In this document: positions 34,225 through 43,649 of the stretch, in pieces | How the letters are laid out: every line of letters begins with the position of its first letter | Numbering within the stretch: position 1 is the first letter of the stretch | From: Taxillus chinensis | Lineage: Eukaryota > Streptophyta > Magnoliopsida > Santalales > Loranthaceae | Assembly (NCBI GenBank): GCA_023512835.1 | Contig: JAKCVP010000011.1 | Location: 276,209 to 340,208 of the forward strand | Reading direction: 5' to 3' | Length of the DNA: 64,000 bases | The notes under the pieces: generated by a model | What the model saw: the letters and a program-made list of their open reading frames with translations, nothing else | The model's database searches: none | Told to the model about the DNA's origin: nothing | Translations under genes and position numbers: made by a program

Positions 34225-34435
34225 GCTCCGAGCGCTCGATACTTTCGAGTGCTCCCCCAGGCCCAGGGCGCGTCGAGTACTCGACGAGCTTTAGAATACT
34301 CGCTAGGCGAGCATTCGCTCGAAAAGACTACTCTGTCAGGCCGAGCATAAGCGCTACGAACACTCGACTTTTGGGAGCACTCGGTCAAACATTACTCAGA
34401 TAGGCCGAGCGCTCGGTAGGCGCGTACTCGACGAA
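34225..34435. repeat. Cluster of short GAG/CTC palindromes
   Basis: About 200 bp contain repeated inverted motifs built on CGAG..CTCG: GAGCGCTC, TCGAGTACTCGA, CTCGCTAGGCGAG, CGAGCATTCGCTCG and GAGCGCTCG. They lie between the FRE and DUF3723 genes. Origin and function are unknown. Confidence 0.6.
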
Positions 34436-34607
34436 TGGCTCCTAACCTATTTTTAGTTGTGGCTATATAGCCTGCGAGGGCGCGCTTTCTGACGCTCGGT
34501 CGTACACGCTATGTCTGGTCTTCATAGTCGAGATGAAGCGCTATCTACAGCGAGAGAGGCGTATTCAGTCGTTCGTACTCCCTTACGTTCTATCTCTTTC
34601 AAGATGA

Positions 34608-37241
34608 GCCTCTCTCAATGGGGCCATCGCCCCTCTGGATAGAAGTCTAGTCCAGCGGGTGATCGAAAAGTTCCGACTCGAAGGCTGTAGAAGGAAAGAG
34701 AACGCCCACTTTATCTATGGTGTTCGACGCTAGTTGATACTGAGCAAATCGATGCGATCAACGGTCTGCATCGCATTGAGGCTGCGAGGAAGTTCCTCCC
34801 AAGCTCTGAGGAGGACCCGTGGTGGCCGGTCAAAGTAATCGGCCCAGGTATAGATCCTATCAGGTACATTGTGTAGTCAATTCTGATACTACAGACAGAG
34901 ATCTCGCTGCCAGTCTTATGTCAAATGACTCAGGATAAGCCAAGCGCAACGAAGCCTACAGATGGTGAGGTCTTCTATCACATCCGCACGTCGCATCAAG
35001 CGACCGACGAAGACGAGCAAGAGGCGGAGAAAGAGTGGTGGTCCCTGTTAACCCCTTCTAAGCGACGTGAGCTACGGCAGGTGTTAAATAAGGAGCGAAT
35101 CCGCGAAGCGTTTGATCAGCTTCTTCGTTTCCCATTTCTATGGCGGCGTATCCAGCTAGGCTGTCTTCACAGACTTCTCTGCTTGAAATGCGACGAAGTA
35201 CGTACCTGACCGTAAGTCAGAGCTAGAGCATATATACGTACTAACGATAGTCTTAGGAGATATCACAGTACCTTCGTGGGATTTTCACGGCCTGGTCGAC
35301 CTTTACTATCGACCTCCCTCCGGACGAGAACATCAGCCCCGAGACCTGTGAGCAAATCAACGGTCTATCTCCTGGTATTTCACAGACCGATCGAGCGACA
35401 CTAACTTCAGCTCTTGAGCTTGACGAAGCGTTGAGTTTAACCTCTCGCACGGCGCTGCTTGCTCGACTCACGCAACATACCGGAGTCATCCCTTCGTTTG
35501 GGACGTTCTTTGAGGACCTGAAGTTCCTTGAACCCTGCTCAATAGCAATGCGTAGACTTTTAGACGTACCGAGTCGATCAACTATCTATCAAACAGCAAA
35601 GGCTTGCGCCAAGGAAACAGATTCCGGGCCTCTACGAGTGTTCTCCAGTCCATCGCGGGCTCACGATATAGAAGGAGAGACAGGCGTGGTCAATCGCTTG
35701 GACGACTTCCGCGCGCGATACGTCCAGCTCTGGCTGTTTGCAATGCGCCATTTCGATGACCTTACAGACTTTCGGCCGCGCAAGGAAAAGGATAAAGCGC
35801 GCCCAGCGGTGGGTGAAGTCAGCACACCCAAGTGGCAATTATTCGCAAGGTTAGCACATGACCTTGGCTTCCGCTCAGCGTTCATTAGTCTGTCAATTGA
35901 GACCGCGCCTGTTCCGCAACTGTTACAGAACCTTCTATCCCACTCTGGTAGCTCGCTATGCGATTCAGAGCGCATCGATCAGCTATCAAGCATTCTCCGA
36001 GTTGAAGACTGGACGTGGGAAACTTCATCGACTGTTACTCTCGAGCACCTCGCCGTAGGCGGCCAAAGCTCGTCGCAAATTATAGGCATCACGGTCGACC
36101 GTTCGAAGACGACCATCGCCGCAACCAGCGCTACCTCTCATTGTGGCTTCTCACGTTGGAGATCCGGGGCACGGATACGAGCCCAGCTGCTCCTTTTCGC
36201 AGTATCAATTCTCTACTAGCTACTCGGACCTTATTGAATTTGTTTTTCGGGCCTATGGGGACGCTTCGAATCCGACCAGACGCAAACACAGAGGAGCCAA
36301 CGACCCCCTTACCGTTCGACACAAGCGTGGCATTACGTCATCTACGGTCTGACTCTCCCGCAGCACCCCCTATACAAGCGCAAGAAATCGCTGAGGTAGA
36401 GTCGCGAGATGGGGCCCAAGATATCACAGACGACGGTCAAATGAGCCTAGTACCTTATTTAGAGCAGGCGCAGCACTTCGATCGTGTTGGTGGTCAACTT
36501 CGACAAAGCGCTGTAAAACCATTCAGCCTAATATTTCTTGGGTACGACGTACAGATATACGTCTATCAAGACTTGAAACTCCACCAAAAGCTGCGTTTAC
36601 GGTGCGAGACCTCGTACATGATCCGAAGGTCCCTACAGTATTGTCTGTATTGTTGCGATCGAGCACAACTCGACAGAAAGATTTTCATTTATCGGGAAAG
36701 CGAGGGGCTTCGAAAAATTGCCCCAGAGAGTAACCTAGATTTCCTTACCAGCTGCATAATGCGCATTGCCGCGAAGGCGAGGCTTGAGGATACCTCTGGT
36801 AGCTGCGTTCGATGCGAGATTTTCTTTGGTCAAGTATTAGACCGCCCTGATCAGATAGTTCCCGAGCCGGTCGGAACTAAGACTCTGATTGGATATACCA
36901 ACTCCGTTCCTATTGACCAATTTGAGGCTTACCTCGATGCGCCTCAAGATGCGCTCTCGAGGGGCGAGCTAGAGCAGATCTTCCTTTTCGATCGCGACCG
37001 TCAAGATAGCGTAGGACTGTATTTCAAAGAGAAAGACGGCAGTCCTATACATTACGTGAATGAGGACTGTGCGTTTCTTGCATCAAAATTAGAAGAGCTG
37101 GGGTCATGTCATGTAGTATTGGGTGGCTCGAAGAAACGCCAGCGACCTGAAGAGGACGACGTAGATATGGGGCGTAGACAGCGCGGCTACAATGCCTCGT
37201 CCCTGGCGCTGCATCATAGAGGCCGTGGAGGCCAAGATTAG
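34608..37241 (+). pseudogene. DUF3723 protein, decayed Starship accessory gene
   Basis: The order of motifs matches DUF3723. First LDRSLVQRVIEKFRLEGCRR (34640-34700), then NGLHRIEAARKFL and PWWPVKV (34760-34830). After an intron, TDGEVFYHIR, EKEWWSLLTPSKRRELRQ and FLWRRIQLGCLHRLLCLKCD (34960-35200). Then YLRGIFTAWSTF, the IPSFGTFFEDLKFLEPC segment and LWLFAMRHFDDLTDF (35250-35800). After a frame change near 36080 comes GRPFEDDHRRNQRYLSLWLL, with a long C-terminal part to 37241. Stops or frame changes near 34720 and 36080 make it a pseudogene unless introns explain them. DUF3723 proteins have no established biochemical role but are among the most frequent Starship accessory genes. Its downstream neighbour is the converging SANT/Myb gene. 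Confidence 0.7.
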
Positions 37242-38073
37242 GCACTCGGTACCGAATGTAAATTCCGTATCGAAATTATCGTCCATTCTCTGTATAGAGC
37301 GTGAACTGACAGCGTCCTTTGAACTGGTCTGTGGCCTGAGGGAAATCGTAGTGGAGATAAGGGTAGATACAGTCCGGGTTTACCCTCAGTGTTACACAAT
37401 CAGCTGGCAGTAGTGACGAGGTAGATTAGTCTGCTGCCTGTCTTAGGTGAGAAGAGGGCGTACAGACTTGCGCGAATTACGCGACTTGTACGAATTGCGC
37501 AAGTTGCTCGGGTTTCTTGAAGCAGAGGGGCGCCTTTGAATGTGCGAGCAAGGCTGTTCGACGGTCACGACCTCTATAGACGAGTGGTGGCGGATACTAC
37601 AGAGTTGCTGGCATTATATGTCCTTTCTACTCTACCGAGCGCACCAATTGGGGAAACTCTGCGCGCTGCCTATAGACTTGTGTCAGAAAAGAGGTAAATA
37701 TTGGAATGTCTTTACTTGAGATGTGGGGCCCCCATTTTTTCCAACGACTTGCTATGCATCAATGTCTGCTGGGCTAAAAGTGCTTAGCGAGTTCGGGGCG
37801 CAGCGCCGCCAACACCGTCACTACTGATTCTTGTCTTGCCTATTCATATCCCTGGGTTCTCGCGCGCCGGCACATCGACGGATCCTGACCATTTTGCCTT
37901 GCTAGTGTCTTATATTCTCGGTACTGCCCCTCCATAGTACACCTCATCCCGAGAAATAGGCAGACTGGTCATAGCTACCTATTGATATACTCCTATTGCT
38001 GAGCAGCCATCCATCCTCTCACGATAATGCCACTTCTGAGTGTAGCCCCTGGTCTTGTAATCCAAATACCTAG
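37242..38073. other. Intergenic with an inverted repeat
   Basis: Between converging DUF3723 and SANT/Myb genes. An inverted repeat at 37467-37503 has 7-bp arms (CTTGCGC / GCGCAAG), each next to GAATT; it could be a terminator-like or protein-binding structure. Confidence 0.4.
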
Positions 38074-39138
38074 CTACCTTCGAAGCTTGTTCTGCCTCCT
38101 GAGAATCGAAAGTCGAAGGCTTACTGCACCTACCGTACGGTGCGAAAGATGTAGCTGGAGTTCCTGTACCGTTGGAACAGGATAGTGGGTTGTGTAGAGA
38201 AGGATAAGCTTCTGTAGCTCTTCTTGAGACCAACCCGGGGCTCGTAAGCGTTTAGGTCTTACCGGCCTTTTTTTAGTGCTGGACCGAGCTGCAGAAAGTG
38301 TTCGACTCTGACAGGGCTGGGTATGAACATTAATTGTCCTGGGACACGGATATGGCTGTGCGCCTTCGTCAGATGTTTGCTCGGTTTGGACGCAGCCATC
38401 GGAACCCGGCAACTTCGTGAAAAGCTCCGGCCTATCCGGAAGTTGTACAATTGTAAATAGTCCGCCTGGCCCTTCGATTGTGAAGAATGAGGTGCTACCA
38501 GCTCTATGGATACTGTGCGGCTGTGCGTTCACTGAGTCTTGGGGTCTGCTTGGAGTCTGTCTCGCGCTGTGGTGATCGAGAGGATAGCCGGAGAAACTCT
38601 GATTATGTACTGGTGAGCCTGATGGAGGACTGACTACCGTGTTGGCACTTCTCGCCCAAGGGGGTGAGACTCCGTGGATCCTGTTGAGCCAAGACGGGTG
38701 GGCTGTTGGCGGAACTACTACACTTCCATCGAGTGTAGATGTAATTGGACAACCTTGCGGCTGAAACGTTTGAGGAAGCTGCGGCAGACTCCGTACGCTA
38801 CTATCGCTAAGATCTTGGTCCCAGCTCGAAGCAGGATAAGGCGGATCGCTACGGGCCCGCAAGGTAAGTTCTTGATCCCGAGAATTCCAGCTTCTATCTT
38901 CTGGCTGCTCTCCTGAAGACGATCCTATACAAGGCCAGATAGGCGCAGCCCCTCGTACGCCGTAGCTATTGTGGAGGCCCATACTTGGGGTTCCGACACT
39001 GGTCGACTCGAGGGGTACAACTCTACTATCGAGGAGTAGAGACGGATCCATACTATCCATGCTTGGTATGGTAGCGACGGGTATTGTTCTTGAATGTAAG
39101 TGACTTTGGGCCTCGAGCTGTCGTCCGTAATGCGACAC
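38074..39138 (-). CDS. SANT/Myb-like DNA-binding protein
   Basis: The frame is open for 354 codons; the first ATG inside it is at 39063, so the N-terminus may lie there or in an upstream exon. About 270 residues are disordered, rich in Ser, Pro, Gln and His. The C-terminal 65 residues carry a basic stretch (KKRPVRPKRLRAPG), then a SANT/Myb-like helix bundle: WSQEELQKLILLYTTHY, VQELQLHLSHRTVGAVSLRL, with the spaced W/L/L and the RTxxAVxxRL recognition-helix pattern. MYB/SANT regulators are recurrent conserved genes of Starship elements. The frame has no stops, so this gene may be functional while its neighbours are decayed. Confidence 0.6.
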   Translation of the reverse strand: MSHYGRQLEAQSHLHSRTIPVATIPSMDSMDPSLLLDSRVVPLESTSVGTPSMGLHNSYGVRGAAPIWPCIGSSSGEQPEDRSWNSRDQELTLRARSDPPYPASSWDQDLSDSSVRSLPQLPQTFQPQGCPITSTLDGSVVVPPTAHPSWLNRIHGVSPPWARSANTVVSPPSGSPVHNQSFSGYPLDHHSARQTPSRPQDSVNAQPHSIHRAGSTSFFTIEGPGGLFTIVQLPDRPELFTKLPGSDGCVQTEQTSDEGAQPYPCPRTINVHTQPCQSRTLSAARSSTKKRPVRPKRLRAPGWSQEELQKLILLYTTHYPVPTVQELQLHLSHRTVGAVSLRLSILRRQNKLRR

Positions 39139-40024
39139 TGATAATGCGTTAGCGTACTAAGTCAAAGTAACGATACGCGAAGGGTAGGAAACCGGGAAGA
39201 AGCCGGACGCCTTCCGCAGAGTTCGAAGAGAGCTGAACGGCGAGTACTAGCGGCTGCCGTAGCTTTTCTACGATAAATGCGCAAGTATTATTGAATCCCT
39301 CATGATAGCATCTAGCGACTGGAGATCAATGTATAGGGGGACTACCATACTCTCGTTCGAAAGGGTGACGTAGGATCCTGAATTGCCTACAACTTCGCTG
39401 GCTGCGATCCTGTAGTAGCCTTTAGGGGATCGTTACGGCCTGGCTGACTCAAGTATTGACTCTGAGCCGAGTTTGAATTAACTTGTGCCATGGATGATCG
39501 AGGCCGATGATTGAGCGCTTGATTCGTAGGCGTAGATAGTCGACTAAAAGGTACTGTCTATCTAGAGGGGCGATAGACGAGCTTAAATATATCGCTGTAT
39601 CATTGTCTCAGTCCTGCTAGGCCGCGATCTCTGCTACCTTCCTAACTGTATCCACGTCTGATTCTTTCCCTTTTGATTCAGCGCCTATGCTTGATTTAGT
39701 ATATACAAGTAGAAGGCAGTGCAAAAGAATGATCCGTAGCCTATTGATAGTCTTGGATCAGTTTGTACGAAACATCTATGATGTGAGTTCGGCGGAGCGA
39801 CGCCCTAATTAGGGCTGTGCAACCCCTTACTATGGCTTAGTGAGCTTCGGACTGTGGATATACATAGTACTATCTTCGATAGTAAGTCTTCGATTCGCTG
39901 AGAGGAATCGAGTAACACGCCATAAGTCTTTCTCCGAAGAACGCCTTGCGGCCCTGATTCTGTCTATAGACCGTGTATGAGGCTGTGCCCCTCTAGTCCT
40001 AGGTATGGTTACGTATTCAAGTCT
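39139..40024. other. Intergenic, no gene seen
   Basis: Upstream of the SANT/Myb gene; short frames only. Confidence 0.4.
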
Positions 40025-40245
40025 GTAGAGCTGAAGCATTGGATGACATTGATGGCGAAACATCTGCGGCCTGTAGAATCGCCGTCAAGGCTGTAGCCCG
40101 TGAGTATGGCTATGCAGGTACGTGACCCTTTCGAGTTGAAGTATTGGACGATATCAAAGGCAAGAAATCTGCGGCCTTCAACGTCGCCGTTGACTGCTTG
40201 CGAAGCTGCATTCCTTGATCATAGCTGTATCAAGTAGGTACGTGA
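40025..40245 (+). repeat. Two diverged direct repeats, possible HTH-psq remnant
   Basis: Two diverged copies (from 40025 and 40131) share GTTGAAG-ATTGGA-GA-AT, ATCTGCGGCCT and a terminal AGGTACGTGA (at 40116 and 40236). A possible third remnant follows near 40255. Copy 1 translates as ALDDIDGETSAACRIA... AVAREYGYAG, reminiscent of the HTH-psq start of pogo/Fot1-type transposases (A-I--G-S-R-AA-EYGV). It may be a duplicated transposase fragment; weak. Confidence 0.4.
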
Positions 40246-40640
40246 TTCTGCAGAGTCGATAGATCATATGTCGGCTAAGATACTGAAGCGGCGGTGCAGG
40301 GCATAGTGGATCACCAAAATCAACACCAAAATAGGCAGGCAGAACTGTGTGGCATGTGGATCCAGTCTAAGGCATGGTGGTGAGTGAGAAGGCACGAAAA
40401 ATGTCAAAACACTGCTTGTTCAACTATAGGGAACGCAGGACGTCCACCCCAACTAGGCCTGTGGTGGTTGCTGAGCAATCACCGCCTTGATCAAGCGAAT
40501 GGAACAAACAAACAACCAAGGGCTCAACAGAACCAAAAGGGGAACAAATAGGCCGAGCAACAAACGCATACCACCTGTGTACTGGCATGGGCGGTGTGTA
40601 GGCAACCAGGTAGATAGGCATGTGTGGCAGGCCCATAAAG

Positions 40641-40739
40641 GAGACTAAAGTGAAAACGGTAGGTACGGTTTGTAGAACCAGCACACCCCGTGTAAGAGAG
40701 ACTAGACCAAAACCGGAGGTTGCGGTTTCCGGAATCAGC
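40641..40739 (+). repeat. Pair of ~42-bp direct repeats upstream of captain locus
   Basis: Copy A 40641-40682 and copy B 40698-40739 both begin GAGACTA and share AAAAC-GG-AGGT--CGGTTT with matching spacing, ending in AGC. They lie just left of the change from decayed to intact genes and about 2.9 kb upstream of the captain ATG. Confidence 0.45.
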
Positions 40740-41127
40740 TTTGCACGCCCACGTATTATATTTTAATCCATGGCCTTTCCCACCGTCAGCCCTGCCGTGA
40801 TCCCATCTTGTCCCTTTCATTCGCGACCGACCAGCGATCTCGACACTAGTTAGTCATCCCTGCATTACTCGACGACGTGGTTTGGAACCTTGCTCAGAAA
40901 CTCCAGCAACGTAGTCTTACAAGACTCATGCTCCCGGATCTTTTCCACGCGACCGTCCAAGAGCAGTGCTGGAAGCTCACTCAGCCTATCGCAGAGGGGT
41001 CAGAGGTACGGACCATGCTCTTTGTCGAGCTGGGTCACGAACTCGTGGTAGCAGTCTTTCCGCCGCTCAAGGCTGTTCGCGCGTCAGCAGGTCCGTGATA
41101 CATACCATTGGGAAGCGGACAGGCCCC

Positions 41128-42696
41128 TCACTCGTGGAATCCCCGGTCGCAGAGCAATACGATCGCTGGTCTGAAGGTACACTCCAACTCCAGCCAGAGG
41201 GTGCCACGGCGGAGGATGCCACGAAACGCATCCTCAGGCTTTTTGTGCTTCGTCCCCCATCCGGGAGGGGCGTCTTTGAGCAGCGTCTGCCGTGCCTCAG
41301 TATCACTCCTTGTGTATTTAGGTCGCTTGGGAACTTTGCGACGGGACTGATTGCCGTCCTTGGTCCGAATCTCTGCTGCCAGTGCTTGGCCAAGCTTGGC
41401 CAAGGCCGAGGCGTAGGAGCGGTGCCGATGCACATTCGCCATGTCTTTCTGGGTCGCGGTCGCGAGATAGCTGGAGAGAAGTTCGCGACATTGGGCCTGA
41501 CTCCCATAGCGTTGCGCGATCTCAGAGAGCAAATCGGTTCGCTGAGTACAGAGGTCGTGGAGGGCCTGCATCGGTGCCAGGCTCGCTACCTTGGGTAGTG
41601 TCTGCCGAACGACCTCGCATGGGATGCTCGGATGCTGCGAATGCTTACGCTTGCGGCTCAGGTCTAAGACGGAAGGGGAGGTCGGGTGCGGAGGGTGGTG
41701 CAAGGAAGATGTTGCAAGGGAAGCATAGGAGGAGGGCGAAGTGGACGAGGGGGACAAAGGCAAGGAAGAAGACGATGGAGAGGAAGGAAGCGAAAGCGCT
41801 GGTCCGGCATTGCTCTGGTGTGAGTGACCACCATCAGCTGGGCATGAAACAGCTGTGCCAGCCTTTCGGTCATTCACGGCCGTCTGCGGTGCAGTGCCAG
41901 ACAGGCTCAACACGGGTGTTCCGACCTGATCCAAGCGTGAAGCACTCATAGGGATCGCCCTTCTTAAGCATTCGGTCCCCATGAATTCATCAGGAGGAAT
42001 GACTGTGTTGCAAGCATCTTCGAATGGGGTATATGGTGCAGGAGATGCGGCCTCGGTGCTTTGCGCCAACCTTGAAGGCTCGGAAGGTTCTTGGTTCAGA
42101 AAGTCGAAATGAGGGCTCGTGCGGAGCTGCCAATACCCAGCATAAGCAGAGGAAAGAAATTGTAGAAGCTCGAACTAGATGACGGGTTCTTCCAAGTAGA
42201 CCTGGGCCCGGACTTTGTCGAGACAGTCGTGCAAGGTCAAGAGGAGCTCTTTCGTAACGAGACGGTTGCGGGGGAAGATGGTGGGGCGGAAGGGAGACGG
42301 CGGCGACGTGCCGTGGCGCAGCCCCTCTGCCGCCATGGGAAGAGAGAAGATATCGGCGTAGCGAGCAGCAGCGACAGTAGCAACGGGGGCACCAACTGGG
42401 GTGGCAGCAGCAGTTGGAGCGGCAGCAGGAGCAGTGACGAAGAAGGATGCAGAAGCCAGAGGAAGAAAGAGAAGAGCGAAGCTGCTGCACCCTGTTAAAT
42501 GCAAGGGATTGGCGGCTACATCTAGCATGCATACTGCTATTTTCAGAGTCGGAGTGGCCTCCGTCTGGAAGCTGCGAAGAATGCCAAATATGTGAGCCCT
42601 GGGCAAGGACGAGTCTGCTAGCGGGATGGCTCCAGTGCACACGGCATCGTGCAATGGCTGCAGGAAGCGTCCAAGCGCACGGCACATCCTCACCAT
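41128..42696 (-). pseudogene. Orphan Ser/Pro-rich protein with one in-frame TAG
   Basis: Two long minus-strand frames are in the same phase and separated by a single TAG at 42175-42177, in the context EEPVI-stop-FELLQFLSSAYAGYW; CAG to TAG would be one transition. Starting at the ATG at 42696 the total is about 520 residues. N-terminal part: a helical region (MCRALGRFLQPLHDAV), then an Ala/Pro/Val-rich linker. Central part: low-complexity Ser/Pro. C-terminal part: helical and basic (ALHDLCTQRTDLLSEIAQRY, SYASALAKLGQALAAEIR, then RRKVPKRPKYTRSD). It is transcribed away from the MADS-like/captain locus, sharing a 350-bp intergenic region, so co-regulation is possible. The family is unknown. The TAG may be a genuine null allele, or the gene may be recoded or spliced around it. 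Confidence 0.5.
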
Positions 42697-42853
42697 TTCC
42701 CTGGTACCGTGGCTGACGATGGCTGACGATCTGCGGTGGGATCTGCGGGACAAGACAACAGACGAGCACACCTAGCGCCAGGACACGGCGACATCAGCGG
42801 CACCCTCCACAAGAATGGTCCCTCCCCAGTAGTGGTGTTGGTGGTGGTGGTGG

Positions 42854-42905
42854 TATAAAGAAGGCCCTGCTGTCCGTTCCCTCGGTCTCCTCTTCTTCAT
42901 CCTCT

Positions 42906-42939
<34 letters not shown>
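42854..42939 (+). promoter_or_regulatory. TATA box and TGCTCC hexamer run upstream of MADS copy 3
   Basis: TATAAAG at 42854-42860 is followed by a pyrimidine-rich leader containing five to six tandem TGCTCC hexamers (42907-42939). The next ATG with a strong Kozak sequence (GCCACCATGG) is at 43050. The position fits a core promoter and 5' UTR; transcription itself is inferred. Confidence 0.5.
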
Positions 42940-43049
42940 GCGCGTGGTTCAGGTGGAAGCCACGTGGTGGCGACTCCGCACCGCTGGCCCCCATCTTGCA
43001 CCCTGCTTGAAGCTTGAGGGGCTGCGGATCCCTGCTAGACGCGGCCACC

Positions 43050-43244
43050 ATGGCGGCCGTTACGGCCCAGGTCCGCAGCATCTGCCAGCGCTTTAGCCGC
43101 CGCAAGAAGAGCCTTTTCCGCAAAGCCAATGAGCTGCACCGGCCGAGCGACGCTCGGGTCTTCGTGTGCATCCAGCGCCGCGGTCGCTCTTACATCTACA
43201 GCTCCCACGAGGCGGCATCGTGGGCCCCCAGCCGCGCGGAAGTG
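43050..43244 (+). CDS. Short MADS-box-like exon (copy 3), in frame with captain
   Basis: The ATG at 43050 sits in a near-perfect Kozak context. The exon encodes QRFSRRKKSLFRKANELHR, then PSDARVFVCIQRRGRSYIYS and HEAASWAPSRAEV, a MADS-type core (basic helix, LFRKANEL, DARV, RG, YIYSS) with a WAPS box. It ends in phase 0 at a GTACGT donor (43245), the same position and phase as in copies 1 and 2. If spliced to the nearest AG (43327) it ends after two codons. If not spliced, the reading frame stays open for 200 codons through pyrimidine-rich DNA into the captain ATG at 43650. Whether it is a separate small regulator or the N-terminus of a MADS-recombinase fusion cannot be decided from sequence alone. 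The open frame is weak evidence because CT-rich DNA is poor in stops on this strand. Confidence 0.65.
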
Positions 43245-43649
43245 GTACGTTGCGCATCATTGCTCCTCGCCCATCCGCCCCCCCCCCCAATTCAAGACGC
43301 CTGTCGTGACGGCTGTGCCTCAAGTAGCTCCCATAAACCATATCCCATACCCGAGATCCCACACCTTCGGCCTTGTCCCATCCATCCCCGGCCCGCAACA
43401 TCATCGTCGTCTTGTTGTGCGTGGCACGCTTCCACATGCTATGTATATCCACGCCCTCTCTCCTTCGTCCCTTCTTCCTCTTCATCTGCCTCCTTCTTCC
43501 CTTCTCTCTATTCTTCCTTCCCGCCTTGTCGTCCCTCGCCCCTCGCCCTTCGCCCTTCGCCTGCATTCCCCTCCCCTACCCTCCCCTGCTCTGGAGTATC
43601 CCCAACTCGTCGAATTCTATCGACTCCCTGCTCAATACCCGCAGCGATT

